Assembly (NCBI RefSeq): GCF_002140715.2
Contig: NZ_NGLE02000001.1
Location: forward strand, 1,111,001-1,175,000
DNA: 64,000 nucleotides
Direction: 5' to 3'
DNA from: Enterococcus sp. 4G2_DIV0659
Lineage (GTDB): Bacteria; Bacillota; Bacilli; Lactobacillales; Enterococcaceae
Both the position numbers and the translations under genes were made by a program. The notes under the pieces are model-generated. The model searched no databases, had not been told where the DNA came from, and was given only the letters and a program-made list of their open reading frames with translations. Position 1 is the stretch's first letter. Each line of letters begins with the position of its first letter. Below, piece after piece: positions 26,313 through 35,845 of this stretch.

Positions 26313-27040
26313 ACTAAACTCTCCCTGACCCGTTCATAATAAGAACCAAATTGTTTTTGAGAGGGTTCAGGAGCGATATCAAGTAATTCAAGTACGTTCC
26401 CTTTTTCTAGTACGGCCGTCCGATTACATAATTGCTTGATTAAATTCAATTCATGACTAACGATTACCATCGTTGTTCCAAAGGTTTGATTGATTTTTCG
26501 TAATAACGCCATGACATCATAAGCATTTTGCCCATCTAAAGCTGATGTAGGCTCATCGCACAGTAAAATTTTAGGTTGTGTGATCAATGCTCGCGCAATG
26601 CCTACCCGTTGTTTTTCTCCACCACTGAGTTGTTTTGGATAGTGATTGCCTTTATCCGCAAGTCGAACAAACTCTAGAACTTCCTTCACTTTTTCAGGGT
26701 CATGCAGTCCATTTAAACGCAACGGTAACGCGATGTTTTCGTTGACTGTTTGATTGTACAATAAGTTAAACTGCTGAAAAATCATGCCGATTTCCTTTCG
26801 ACTTTGCCTCTTTGCACGATCATCCAATGTACTTACATCCACTCCAGCGATTTTAACAGAACCAGCACTTGGTTCTTCTAATGTATTAATCATTCTTAGC
26901 AACGTGGACTTTCCTGAGCCACTTTCACCAATGACACCGAATAATTCATGTTCTTTGATTTGTAAATCCACATTATCTAAGGCTGTGACGATTGTTCCGT
27001 GGTGTGGATATGTTTTTGATACCCGTTCAAAACGAATCAT
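26309..27040 (-). CDS. metN: MetN-type ABC ATPase without NIL domain
   Basis: A 243-residue ATPase: Walker [10 protein letters not shown], signature [15 protein letters not shown], Walker [13 protein letters not shown] and the switch His in VIVSHEL. Typical MetN is about 340 residues because of a C-terminal NIL domain that senses methionine; here the protein ends just after the ATPase core, so substrate feedback through NIL is absent. It is coupled to the permease (4-base overlap) and 14 bases after lplA. Confidence 0.88.
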   Translation of the reverse strand: MIRFERVSKTYPHHGTIVTALDNVDLQIKEHELFGVIGESGSGKSTLLRMINTLEEPSAGSVKIAGVDVSTLDDRAKRQSRKEIGMIFQQFNLLYNQTVNENIALPLRLNGLHDPEKVKEVLEFVRLADKGNHYPKQLSGGEKQRVGIARALITQPKILLCDEPTSALDGQNAYDVMALLRKINQTFGTTMVIVSHELNLIKQLCNRTAVLEKGNVLELLDIAPEPSQKQFGSYYERVRESLV

Positions 27041-27054
27041 TTTTCTCCTCCATT

Positions 27055-28068
27055 TTAGTCAATGAGTAACTGAACAAATTCAGCTTTGGTCACATTATTG
27101 AAGTATTCTTCAATAGTAATGTCCTCCAAGAGCTGCTCAATATCTTTTCGTTCATATCTGCATCCTTTTAATAACGCTTCAATCTCTGGTGTTTCTTTTT
27201 GATTGAAGTAATCCCCATAAATGGTAATAGCGGTCATTCGCCCTTTTTCTACTGAAATATTGGCTTCCAGCAAGCCGCCTTTGAACTTTTCTTCTCGTTT
27301 GATGGTGTATTTAGGCTCTTCCCCAAAGATCCACTCGTCATTCCCGTAAATATCAGCGACCAACTGGTCAATGGCTTGTTCGTCCGCTTCTGTTAAACGA
27401 TATTCTTTATCTGAAATCTCGTCTAGCGTATTGGCTTTAAACAAATGTAAGAGTAAGCGATCACGAAAAGCTTCTGTAGAGATAGCTTGATATTCTTTTG
27501 CTAGATAGGGTTTCAGATTGGTTACACGACTTCTAACCGATTTTGTGCCTTTAGAAGCTAACTTTTTTTCAGAAACAGTCAGAACCCGACTAACCTCATC
27601 TAAATTTACATCCAACATCAACGTTCCGTGAGAGTACATTTTTTTATTTTTTGTATACATCGCATTTCCAGAAAACTTTTTTCCATCGATCATTAAATCA
27701 TTGCGCCCACTCACTTCAGCACCCACTGCACCCATTTCATGCAACGCATCAATGATCGGCTGAGTGAATAATTTGAAATTACCAAAGGATTCGTGATCGG
27801 TGTTGACCACAAAACTAAAACTTAAGTTACCTAAATCATCATATACTGCGCCACCGCCGGATAATCGCCGCGTAATCGTAATTTGATGTTCTCTAGCATA
27901 ATTCAAATCAACTTCTGCTCGAACATTTTGGTTTCTACCAACAATGACGCAAGGCTTTTGAATGTAAAACAACACAACAGGTTCATCAAATGAACGATGA
28001 TTTAATAAGTATTGTTCAGTCGCTAAGTTCCGACGAATATCCTGAGAGGGCATAAGAACATAATACAT
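27055..28068 (-). CDS. lplA: Lipoate-protein ligase A
   Basis: A 337-residue enzyme: it activates lipoate with ATP and attaches it to E2 and GcvH lysines. Catalytic motifs: [20 protein letters not shown] (adenylate site), the invariant Lys in [10 protein letters not shown], and the C-terminal accessory domain (from about residue 245, [18 protein letters not shown]). Length is normal. It is the first gene of a unit with the MetNIQ-like transporter, which suggests that lipoate or a lipoyl compound might be imported by that transporter. No S-box or T-box was seen upstream. Confidence 0.92.
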   Translation of the reverse strand: MYYVLMPSQDIRRNLATEQYLLNHRSFDEPVVLFYIQKPCVIVGRNQNVRAEVDLNYAREHQITITRRLSGGGAVYDDLGNLSFSFVVNTDHESFGNFKLFTQPIIDALHEMGAVGAEVSGRNDLMIDGKKFSGNAMYTKNKKMYSHGTLMLDVNLDEVSRVLTVSEKKLASKGTKSVRSRVTNLKPYLAKEYQAISTEAFRDRLLLHLFKANTLDEISDKEYRLTEADEQAIDQLVADIYGNDEWIFGEEPKYTIKREEKFKGGLLEANISVEKGRMTAITIYGDYFNQKETPEIEALLKGCRYERKDIEQLLEDITIEEYFNNVTKAEFVQLLID

Positions 28069-28313
28069 AGTCTTCCTCTTTTCTATTTTAGTCTCATTTT
28101 TTCTATAAAAGTGCTTTCACTATTCGTTAGCAAAAAGTGAGATCCCTTTAATAACAGATTTAGTCTATCATCCTCTACTTTAAGATTACACTTATTTGCT
28201 CAACAAAGCCTTATAAATTCGAATATTTTCTATTTTTATATAACAGTTTTTTTCTATAAAGACAGTTTTTAGTACACAGATACTCTTAATAAACGCTCTA
28301 GGAACACAAAAAA

Positions 28314-28352
28314 GTGTTCAAGACATCACTCAAAGAGTCATCTCTTGAACAC
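28314..28352 (-). terminator. Terminator after the phospho-beta-glucosidase gene
   Basis: GTGTTCAAGA and TCTTGAACAC arms; on the minus strand a TTTTTT run follows. Confidence 0.85.
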
Positions 28353-28389
28353 GAAAATAAGTGGTTTATTTCATCTTGTCCACTTTTGA

Positions 28390-29859
<1,470 letters not shown>

Positions 29860-29999
29860 TCATTTAGTGTATAATTAACTTACTAAAGATATCTTAGCAT
29901 GAGTTATGAGAAAACGATTTTTTTGTTTGGTGTATTATTTTCATTATTGCTCTTCATTTTCACCTTTATGAAAATGAAAGCTAGTAAAGGAGTTTTGGG

Positions 30000-30788
30000 A
30001 TGCTGGATCTGTTCGATTTTCTTCATTATTTAAACACAAATAAACGAGATGCCACCTATTCTCGCATCATTATCTATCTCTTCACCCATTTAAACGAGAT
30101 TCGTTCATTGACCATTACTGAAATTGCCGAGCGCTGTTTTGTCTCGCCTGCAACACTGACACGTTTTTGCCGACATTTTGGTCTTTCGTCATTTACTTCT
30201 TTAAGGGACTCATTAGTTTCTCTCGGAAGCATGAAAAATCATAGGGGTTTAAGAATGAAAGAACAAGAGTTGATCGATTTAAAAAATGATCCAAAGCAGT
30301 ATCTTGATTCTTATGGCGCTGAGATCATCACGGCTATCCATGATGTTTTACAGACGATCGATATTGCCCAAGTAGATCAACTATTGGCTGATATCCACCA
30401 AGCTGAAGATGTCCTTATTATTGGCTATAGTTCAAACTTGGAACTAGCAAAAGATTTACAAACATCTTTTTTATTAAGCCATAAATTGATTTTTGTCGGG
30501 GAAACCGAAGAAACGCAGCACGCATTCGTCGAACAACTGACGGCCAAATCGATCGTTATTGTGATTTCCTCTTATGGATCACTACTGAATCGAAGTGCTG
30601 AGCTAATGAGAAAAATCAGTGATAGCCCAGCAAAGTCAGTGCTACTGACCCAACATACACAAAATACATTGACGAACCAGTTCGATTTATCCATCAACGT
30701 CACTACTACTAATTATGTTCGGATTGGTAATTATCCGCTGACTTTTTTCATGGATTACTTTGTACGACGCTACGCAAGTTTGTATTAG
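30000..30788 (+). CDS. RpiR-family (HTH/SIS) regulator
   Basis: A 262-residue regulator: N-terminal HTH_6 (LTITEIAERCFVSPATLTRFCRHFGLSSFTSLRD) and a C-terminal SIS phosphosugar-binding domain (about 110-235, VLIIGYSSNLELAKDLQTSF and IVIVISSYGSLLNRSAELMRK). It is divergent from the phospho-beta-glucosidase with a 160-base shared region. Likely senses a phosphosugar made by uptake of beta-glucosides. Confidence 0.9.
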   Translation: MLDLFDFLHYLNTNKRDATYSRIIIYLFTHLNEIRSLTITEIAERCFVSPATLTRFCRHFGLSSFTSLRDSLVSLGSMKNHRGLRMKEQELIDLKNDPKQYLDSYGAEIITAIHDVLQTIDIAQVDQLLADIHQAEDVLIIGYSSNLELAKDLQTSFLLSHKLIFVGETEETQHAFVEQLTAKSIVIVISSYGSLLNRSAELMRKISDSPAKSVLLTQHTQNTLTNQFDLSINVTTTNYVRIGNYPLTFFMDYFVRRYASLY

Positions 30789-30835
30789 TAACACACATAA
30801 AATAAATTGATTAACATAAATAAAAGGAGTTAGGT

Positions 30836-31438
30836 ATGGGATTATTTGATTTTTTTAAACAAAAAGAAGAAAAAAAAGAGATTGATTTGGATAAGGAAGT
30901 GGCAAAAATCATCGCCATTTATGAAACCTATCCCGAATTTCCAGCCATGTCGGCCGATCGAAATGTGGATGAATGGTTGGTTACCATTGCCAATGGTTCT
31001 GGAAAAATCGTTGCTAAAGAAATGATGATCCGAAACGAAGACGGTTTATTGCCTGGAGAAGTTATTTTGCTTGATTGGCTTAATGAAAAGGTAGCAGTTA
31101 ATGCAAATTTCCCAGATTTTTTTGAAATGGAGTTAGGTATTGATCCAATCGAAGCAACAAATCAGCTACTTTTTTCTGATTATCTGAATACTTTAACGGA
31201 TGTCTCTGTTATGAAGCATTGGTCGTTATTCCAGTTAAATGAGGTACTAGAGGAAAATGGTCTAGAAGCCTGTGAAACCAAAGAACAGGCGATCGAATTA
31301 GTGAAAAAAGAATTTACACCTGAGTATCTTGTGAATATGATTGATCCAGGCATTTATGCTTTGACGGATAAAGGAAGATTTATCGTTGAAAAATACGCAG
31401 ATTTTATCCACGACTATCTGGATACACCGCCAGCGTAA
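30836..31438 (+). CDS. Uncharacterised cytoplasmic protein with SAP-like segment
   Basis: A 200-residue acidic soluble protein. The start MGLFDFFKQKEEKK is typical of small bacterial cytosolic proteins; the ATG follows AAAGGAG. Near residues 130-160 there is a SAP-like helix-turn (FQLNEVLEENGLEACETKEQAIELVKKEF), followed by YALTDKGRFIVEKY, as in winged-helix ends. It lies 47 bases after the RpiR gene and may be co-transcribed. Function unknown. Confidence 0.7.
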   Translation: MGLFDFFKQKEEKKEIDLDKEVAKIIAIYETYPEFPAMSADRNVDEWLVTIANGSGKIVAKEMMIRNEDGLLPGEVILLDWLNEKVAVNANFPDFFEMELGIDPIEATNQLLFSDYLNTLTDVSVMKHWSLFQLNEVLEENGLEACETKEQAIELVKKEFTPEYLVNMIDPGIYALTDKGRFIVEKYADFIHDYLDTPPA

Positions 31439-31444
31439 CAAAAA

Positions 31445-31487
31445 AAGAAGCTAGGCTAACAAGAGTGTTAGACCTAACTTCTTTTTA
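31445..31487. terminator. Bidirectional terminator
   Basis: AAGAAG-TAGG stem with a CTAAC/GTTAG inner stem and CTTCTTTTTATTT on the plus strand; A-rich on the other side. It separates converging genes 30836 and 31489. Confidence 0.85.
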
Positions 31488-31488
31488 T

Positions 31489-33783
31489 TTAACCAATTAA
31501 TTCCCAAGGTCCCCATTGTTCTGTTCCTGGTACATTTCCTTGAGTCCACCATTTCGCTTTATAGGTTTTGCCTTGATAGGTAACAATATCGCCGCCATTA
31601 TAAGCTTTTGCTGCATCCCACGCATTCGTTACTGGTGGTGTAGTGCTTTCTTTTGTCTTTACAGCAACAGCATTACTTTCTGTAGAAAGATTTCCAGCTG
31701 CATCGTACGCTTTTACAGTGTAGTTGTATGCTGTATTCGCTTTTAAATTAGTATCAGTAAATGTTGTATTCGTCACCGTTCCAACTAATGCACCATCACG
31801 GAAAACTTTGTATCCAGCTAATTTAACATTATCCGTTGAAGCAGACCAGTTTAAAGTAACTGCTGATTCAGTAATTGTTCCAGCTGTTAAATTGCCTGGT
31901 GTTGTCGGCGGAGTGGTATCACTTGGGTCTGGATTCACTGCACCCCCACCATAAATTGTTTGTTTGCTAAGTTCAGCACCGTTTTTGGCAATGCGTTGTG
32001 TTAGAGAAATACTGCTGATACGGTTTACATCAACGGCTGCTGCACTTGATTTTAATCTGAAAGTATAACTTGAACCTTGTGGAATTTGTTGTGCGTCGTA
32101 TACAGAAGACAAATCAACAACCACATTGCCATTTTCTACAGTGACTGTTCCTGCTTTATAATCTCCAGCAGTCAACGTTTCAGCTGCATTGACTGGGATA
32201 TATAGTTTAGGTAATTTCACTGTTTCAAAGGCAGCTTCTACGGCTTTTAAAACATCGCCAGTTTCATTAGACGTTTCATTATTTTTAACAGTAATTTCAT
32301 AGCCCGCTCCATTTTCACTGTATGGTGCAATGGTTGCTTTGACATTTAAATCAGCATAAACCGTTTTATTGGCTGCCAAACTTGCTGAACCAAACAAACC
32401 TGTTTTGATTGCTTTTGTTAGTTCATCTCGTTTCGTTGTATCTGTTGCTTTATCTTGAGATTGCATCCAAGAAATCACGCCGCCTAATTGGTTATTTTTT
32501 ACGTATTCTGCTTTATAACCAATTGAACGAGGATTATCGTAAGTATAGAACTCGCCTGTTTTTTGATTGTACATATAAGGTGCTTTCGCTACGTCATCCC
32601 AATATTCTTTTAAGTCTGGTGATTTCACTTTAAGGTCAGCGATATTACGATATGGCCAAACACCGCCAGCACGTCCACCATCTCCTGATTTTAATGGATT
32701 TTTATTATTGGCACCATACGTTGGTGTTAAATCAGCATCTTTATTGTTTTTCTCAGCCGCTTGGAATAATCCAGGATGTTGTGCATCCGTTCCTTGAGCT
32801 ACTTTATTCCATCCACGTGTATAAAAGGCTGCGCCAATCACAATTTTGCTTGCTGGTGCGCCATTTGCTTGCAAGTATTTGACTGTTTGGTCCACAGAAA
32901 AACCACTTGCATAATTAGGGTCTGCCGGATTGCCGTATAGCGCGCTATGATGAGCACTATTTGGTGTCCAAGCCCCATTCATATCGTACGTCATCACGTT
33001 AGCAAAATCGACTACTTTAAATAATTCCCCAACGTCTACTCCATTTTTTAAGGTATTTTGTGCAGCTGGTAAGGCAACTGAAAGCTCATAGGTTTTGCCT
33101 AAGTCTTTCCCTTGTTTATCAATTGCTGTGCGAATCTCTTGTAAAAGCGTGATAAAATTTTGTTTATCTGCAGGTTTTGCATGTGGTGTTCCTTCGTCAT
33201 TCGTATTATCCACTTTGTCTGGTTCACGAACAGAGGCAGGATACTCCCAATCTAAATCAACAAAATCCATATTTGTATATTTAATAAATTTAGCGATATT
33301 ACTAACAAAATTAGCTCTAATAGTTGGATCTGCTGCTACATCAGAGAAGTCTCCTGATTTAGACCAGCCACCAATTGAAATACCAATTTTTAAATTGGGA
33401 TTCTTCGCACGAATATCTTGAATCGCATTCAACACTCCTGCACTAGCGCTATTCCATTGAACTCCGTCTTGTCCGACAGGCGCACCAACAGCGGCGTCTT
33501 TATCTGTAAATTTCAAATTACCGCTACTATCAAAATCTAAAAAGGCATAATTTAAATGCGTTAATTGATCGGCAGGAATATCTTTAGGATAGAAATTTTC
33601 TTCCCCGCCCCAGATGGACCAATCACCATAATACATGACATTCCGATATTGGGGCGTTTCTACTGCTTGGGCAGCCTTCCCAGATAATAATACAGGTAAT
33701 GATAAAACCACACTAGAAATAACAAGTACTAAAACAGATAAAACGTTTACATTCTTTTTAAACAGCTTTCTCAAATTTTCCAC
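31489..33783 (-). CDS. Secreted GH18 chitinase with FN3 and chitin-binding domain
   Basis: A 764-residue enzyme. Signal peptide to about residue 40 (SGKAAQA). GH18 catalytic domain about 44-460 with the DxxDxDxE motif in FVDLDWEYP; the Glu is the acid catalyst. A beta-rich domain (about 470-610), an FN3 module (about 620-705, TPGNLTAGTITESAVTLNWSAS), and a C-terminal CBM5/12 (NAWDAAKAYNGGDIVTYQGKTYKAKWWTQG) follow. It hydrolyses chitin outside the cell. Monocistronic, terminator shared at 31445-31487. Confidence 0.94.
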   Translation of the reverse strand: MENLRKLFKKNVNVLSVLVLVISSVVLSLPVLLSGKAAQAVETPQYRNVMYYGDWSIWGGEENFYPKDIPADQLTHLNYAFLDFDSSGNLKFTDKDAAVGAPVGQDGVQWNSASAGVLNAIQDIRAKNPNLKIGISIGGWSKSGDFSDVAADPTIRANFVSNIAKFIKYTNMDFVDLDWEYPASVREPDKVDNTNDEGTPHAKPADKQNFITLLQEIRTAIDKQGKDLGKTYELSVALPAAQNTLKNGVDVGELFKVVDFANVMTYDMNGAWTPNSAHHSALYGNPADPNYASGFSVDQTVKYLQANGAPASKIVIGAAFYTRGWNKVAQGTDAQHPGLFQAAEKNNKDADLTPTYGANNKNPLKSGDGGRAGGVWPYRNIADLKVKSPDLKEYWDDVAKAPYMYNQKTGEFYTYDNPRSIGYKAEYVKNNQLGGVISWMQSQDKATDTTKRDELTKAIKTGLFGSASLAANKTVYADLNVKATIAPYSENGAGYEITVKNNETSNETGDVLKAVEAAFETVKLPKLYIPVNAAETLTAGDYKAGTVTVENGNVVVDLSSVYDAQQIPQGSSYTFRLKSSAAAVDVNRISSISLTQRIAKNGAELSKQTIYGGGAVNPDPSDTTPPTTPGNLTAGTITESAVTLNWSASTDNVKLAGYKVFRDGALVGTVTNTTFTDTNLKANTAYNYTVKAYDAAGNLSTESNAVAVKTKESTTPPVTNAWDAAKAYNGGDIVTYQGKTYKAKWWTQGNVPGTEQWGPWELIG

Positions 33784-34035
33784 CTCGTTTTAAGTTTTTG
33801 TGCGTGTTGTTTGGTTTAACATACTAATTTAGATCTTCTCTATTAACAAGAAAAAATCACACATTATTTGAAGTTGCACCTCCCTGTTATTCTTTTCATT
33901 CCACTTCATAATAATATAATATTTTTCTATCTAAAGCGAACGATATACTTTTCCAAAAATATTTTTTTATTACATAAAAAATATAAAAGATTTTATCATC
34001 GATCGGTAGCCAAGTTGTCCCCTTTATGGTAAATA

Positions 34036-34064
34036 AAAAAGACAAGCCAAAAAATGGCCTGCCT
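34036..34064 (-). terminator. Terminator after the MFS gene at 34099
   Basis: On the minus strand GGCAGGCC and GGCTTGTC pair (with wobble), followed by TTTTTTATTT. The rest of the 310-base gap to the chitinase gene shows only its leader. Confidence 0.75.
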
Positions 34065-34098
34065 AAAACTGAATCACTTTTGTTTTTCCCTAACCTGC

Positions 34099-35349
34099 TT
34101 ATTTCGACGCGTAAATATCTGCTTCTGTTGTTTTTCTGAAAAGATAGTAACATAATCCAGATATCAGCAAAACAAGACCCACCATAACGTTCATTGGTAG
34201 AAAAACATTTTTGGTTGTTTGTTGAAAAATCATGCCAATCATTACTTGACCAAAAGGAACAGCACACTGCGCGCAAGCAACAATCGTCGCCATTACTTTT
34301 CCTAAGTTTTCTTTTGGTGTCACTCGTTGAACCATAGAAATCAAATAAATAGAAATAATACTCATCAATGCCCCAATCGGAATACCCGTGCTTGCAAATA
34401 AGATAAAACCGACCGTATTTCCAAAAAGAATTCCTGTAAAAGCCAAACTAATATTCATCATAAACAATAATAAACCTGATATCGTAAAGGTTAAATACAG
34501 ATTATTCAATCGCAGTTTTTTCGTAAAGTAACCTGCAAATACTGCGCCTAAAATGGTTGCTAAGCTAAGTAAGGACATTCCTAAACCATACATAGAATCA
34601 TTAACCTGCAAAACTACTCTCAAAATTATCGGCGTACCTACAATGAAAAATGACGCTAAAACAAAATTGACTAATGCCGCAATCAAAATGGATTTTAAAA
34701 TCACTTGGTTCCTGCGAACTTCTTTAAATCCCTCGAATAAATCGGTTCTTAACGTTTGAAGCATTCCTTTTTCCGTGGTTCTTTTTTCAAAAGGTATCTG
34801 TAGAAAAACTTCTATTACTGCAGCTAAAATAAATAAAATGACACTGCCAGCAACAAGAATTCGGGCTCCCAGAAGACTATATAAAATCCCACCAATAATC
34901 GGCGCTACAACATTAGACATAGATAAAACACCATTAACTAAGCCATTCACTTTTTCTAACTGGCTTTCTTCTACTAATAATGGAATGCTAGCCGTTACCA
35001 CTGGTGTATCAAAACTACCCACAATCGACAATACAAACAATAATCCTCCTATTAAAAAAATAGACTGATTCATTCCAAGTACTAAAAATAAAACTACTGC
35101 CAAAACGGCATTTGCTACATCCATTAAAACCATCAACATTCGCCGATCAAAGCGGTCTGCAATCGCTCCTCCGATTGGAGCAAATAATACTGGAATACTT
35201 GAAATCGCTAAAACTGTTGCAAAAATGTCTGCCCTTCCAGTCTGATCTAACACAAACAAAGATAAGGCAAAACGTAAAATTCCGCCCCCCAGCACAGAAA
35301 TCGCTTGCCCCAGTATTAAATATAAAATATTCCTTTTCCCTTTTTTCAT
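34099..35349 (-). CDS. MFS efflux transporter (macrolide-efflux type)
   Basis: About 416 residues, 12 helices. I choose ATG 35349 behind GGGGAAGAG; the upstream ATG at 35373 lacks a site. Helix 2-3 loop GGAIADRFDRRMLMVLMDVANA is the MFS motif A of the MFS_3/MefA-like group. Substrate unknown; macrolide or another antibiotic is possible but not shown. A 12-bp perfect dyad at 35439-35475 overlaps the presumed promoter and looks like an operator. Confidence 0.87.
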   Translation of the reverse strand: MKKGKRNILYLILGQAISVLGGGILRFALSLFVLDQTGRADIFATVLAISSIPVLFAPIGGAIADRFDRRMLMVLMDVANAVLAVVLFLVLGMNQSIFLIGGLLFVLSIVGSFDTPVVTASIPLLVEESQLEKVNGLVNGVLSMSNVVAPIIGGILYSLLGARILVAGSVILFILAAVIEVFLQIPFEKRTTEKGMLQTLRTDLFEGFKEVRRNQVILKSILIAALVNFVLASFFIVGTPIILRVVLQVNDSMYGLGMSLLSLATILGAVFAGYFTKKLRLNNLYLTFTISGLLLFMMNISLAFTGILFGNTVGFILFASTGIPIGALMSIISIYLISMVQRVTPKENLGKVMATIVACAQCAVPFGQVMIGMIFQQTTKNVFLPMNVMVGLVLLISGLCYYLFRKTTEADIYASK

Positions 35350-35438
35350 TTTCTCTTCCCCAATCTTTTTCATTACGCAAATATAATTATTCGTTATTCC
35401 TTTTTTATAAGTTTACCATTTTAAAATAGATTTCTACT

Positions 35439-35475
35439 CATACAAAAGTCTTGGTTTTGTTCGGACTTTTGTATG
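35439..35475. promoter_or_regulatory. Operator-like dyad upstream of the MFS gene
   Basis: CATACAAAAGTC and GACTTTTGTATG, perfect 12-bp arms, 13-base centre. On the minus strand its proximal arm overlaps a possible -35 (TTGTAT) with TAAAAT 16 bases on. No T run follows, so repressor binding is more likely than termination. Confidence 0.55.
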
Positions 35476-35756
35476 AATGAAAGGAGATTCGAGATTTTTA
35501 TTGAAGGAATTTAGGTTCAATAATTAATAAATGAAAAACGCTCAATTCTGGAGAAATACTTACCATGTATAGATGCATTTTAAACATATATTTGCTTTTA
35601 GTTTGTTGGTCGAGAAACAAACCATGGCTGAAGATTAGGAGGATTTTTTACTGTAAAATTAACGTATCTCTATAGCAAATGATTCTCAGAGTATGCAAAA
35701 AAGGAGAAGATAATCAGAAAACTGACACTGTACTTTCTGTATATTGATGAAAAATC

Positions 35757-35780
35757 ACTAACATCAAAAAGTATAGAGCC
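35757..35780 (-). repeat. Solo ISL3-type terminal inverted repeat
   Basis: Read on the minus strand, GGCTCTATACTTTTTGATG... matches the left end of the ISL3-family element at 55380 in 22 of the first 24 bases. No transposase remains here, so it is a relic or a partial element. The surrounding gap (35480-35845) holds no gene. Confidence 0.7.
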
Positions 35781-35845
35781 TAAACGGCACTACAATTGTA
35801 AGTGTTGTTTCTGATATTTAACTAAACTCCTTTTATCTTTATACT

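Noticed and set aside
33896..34276. 126-codon frame overlapping the MFS gene end
   Set aside because: Out of frame overlap with a clear MFS protein and its terminator, no recognisable product.
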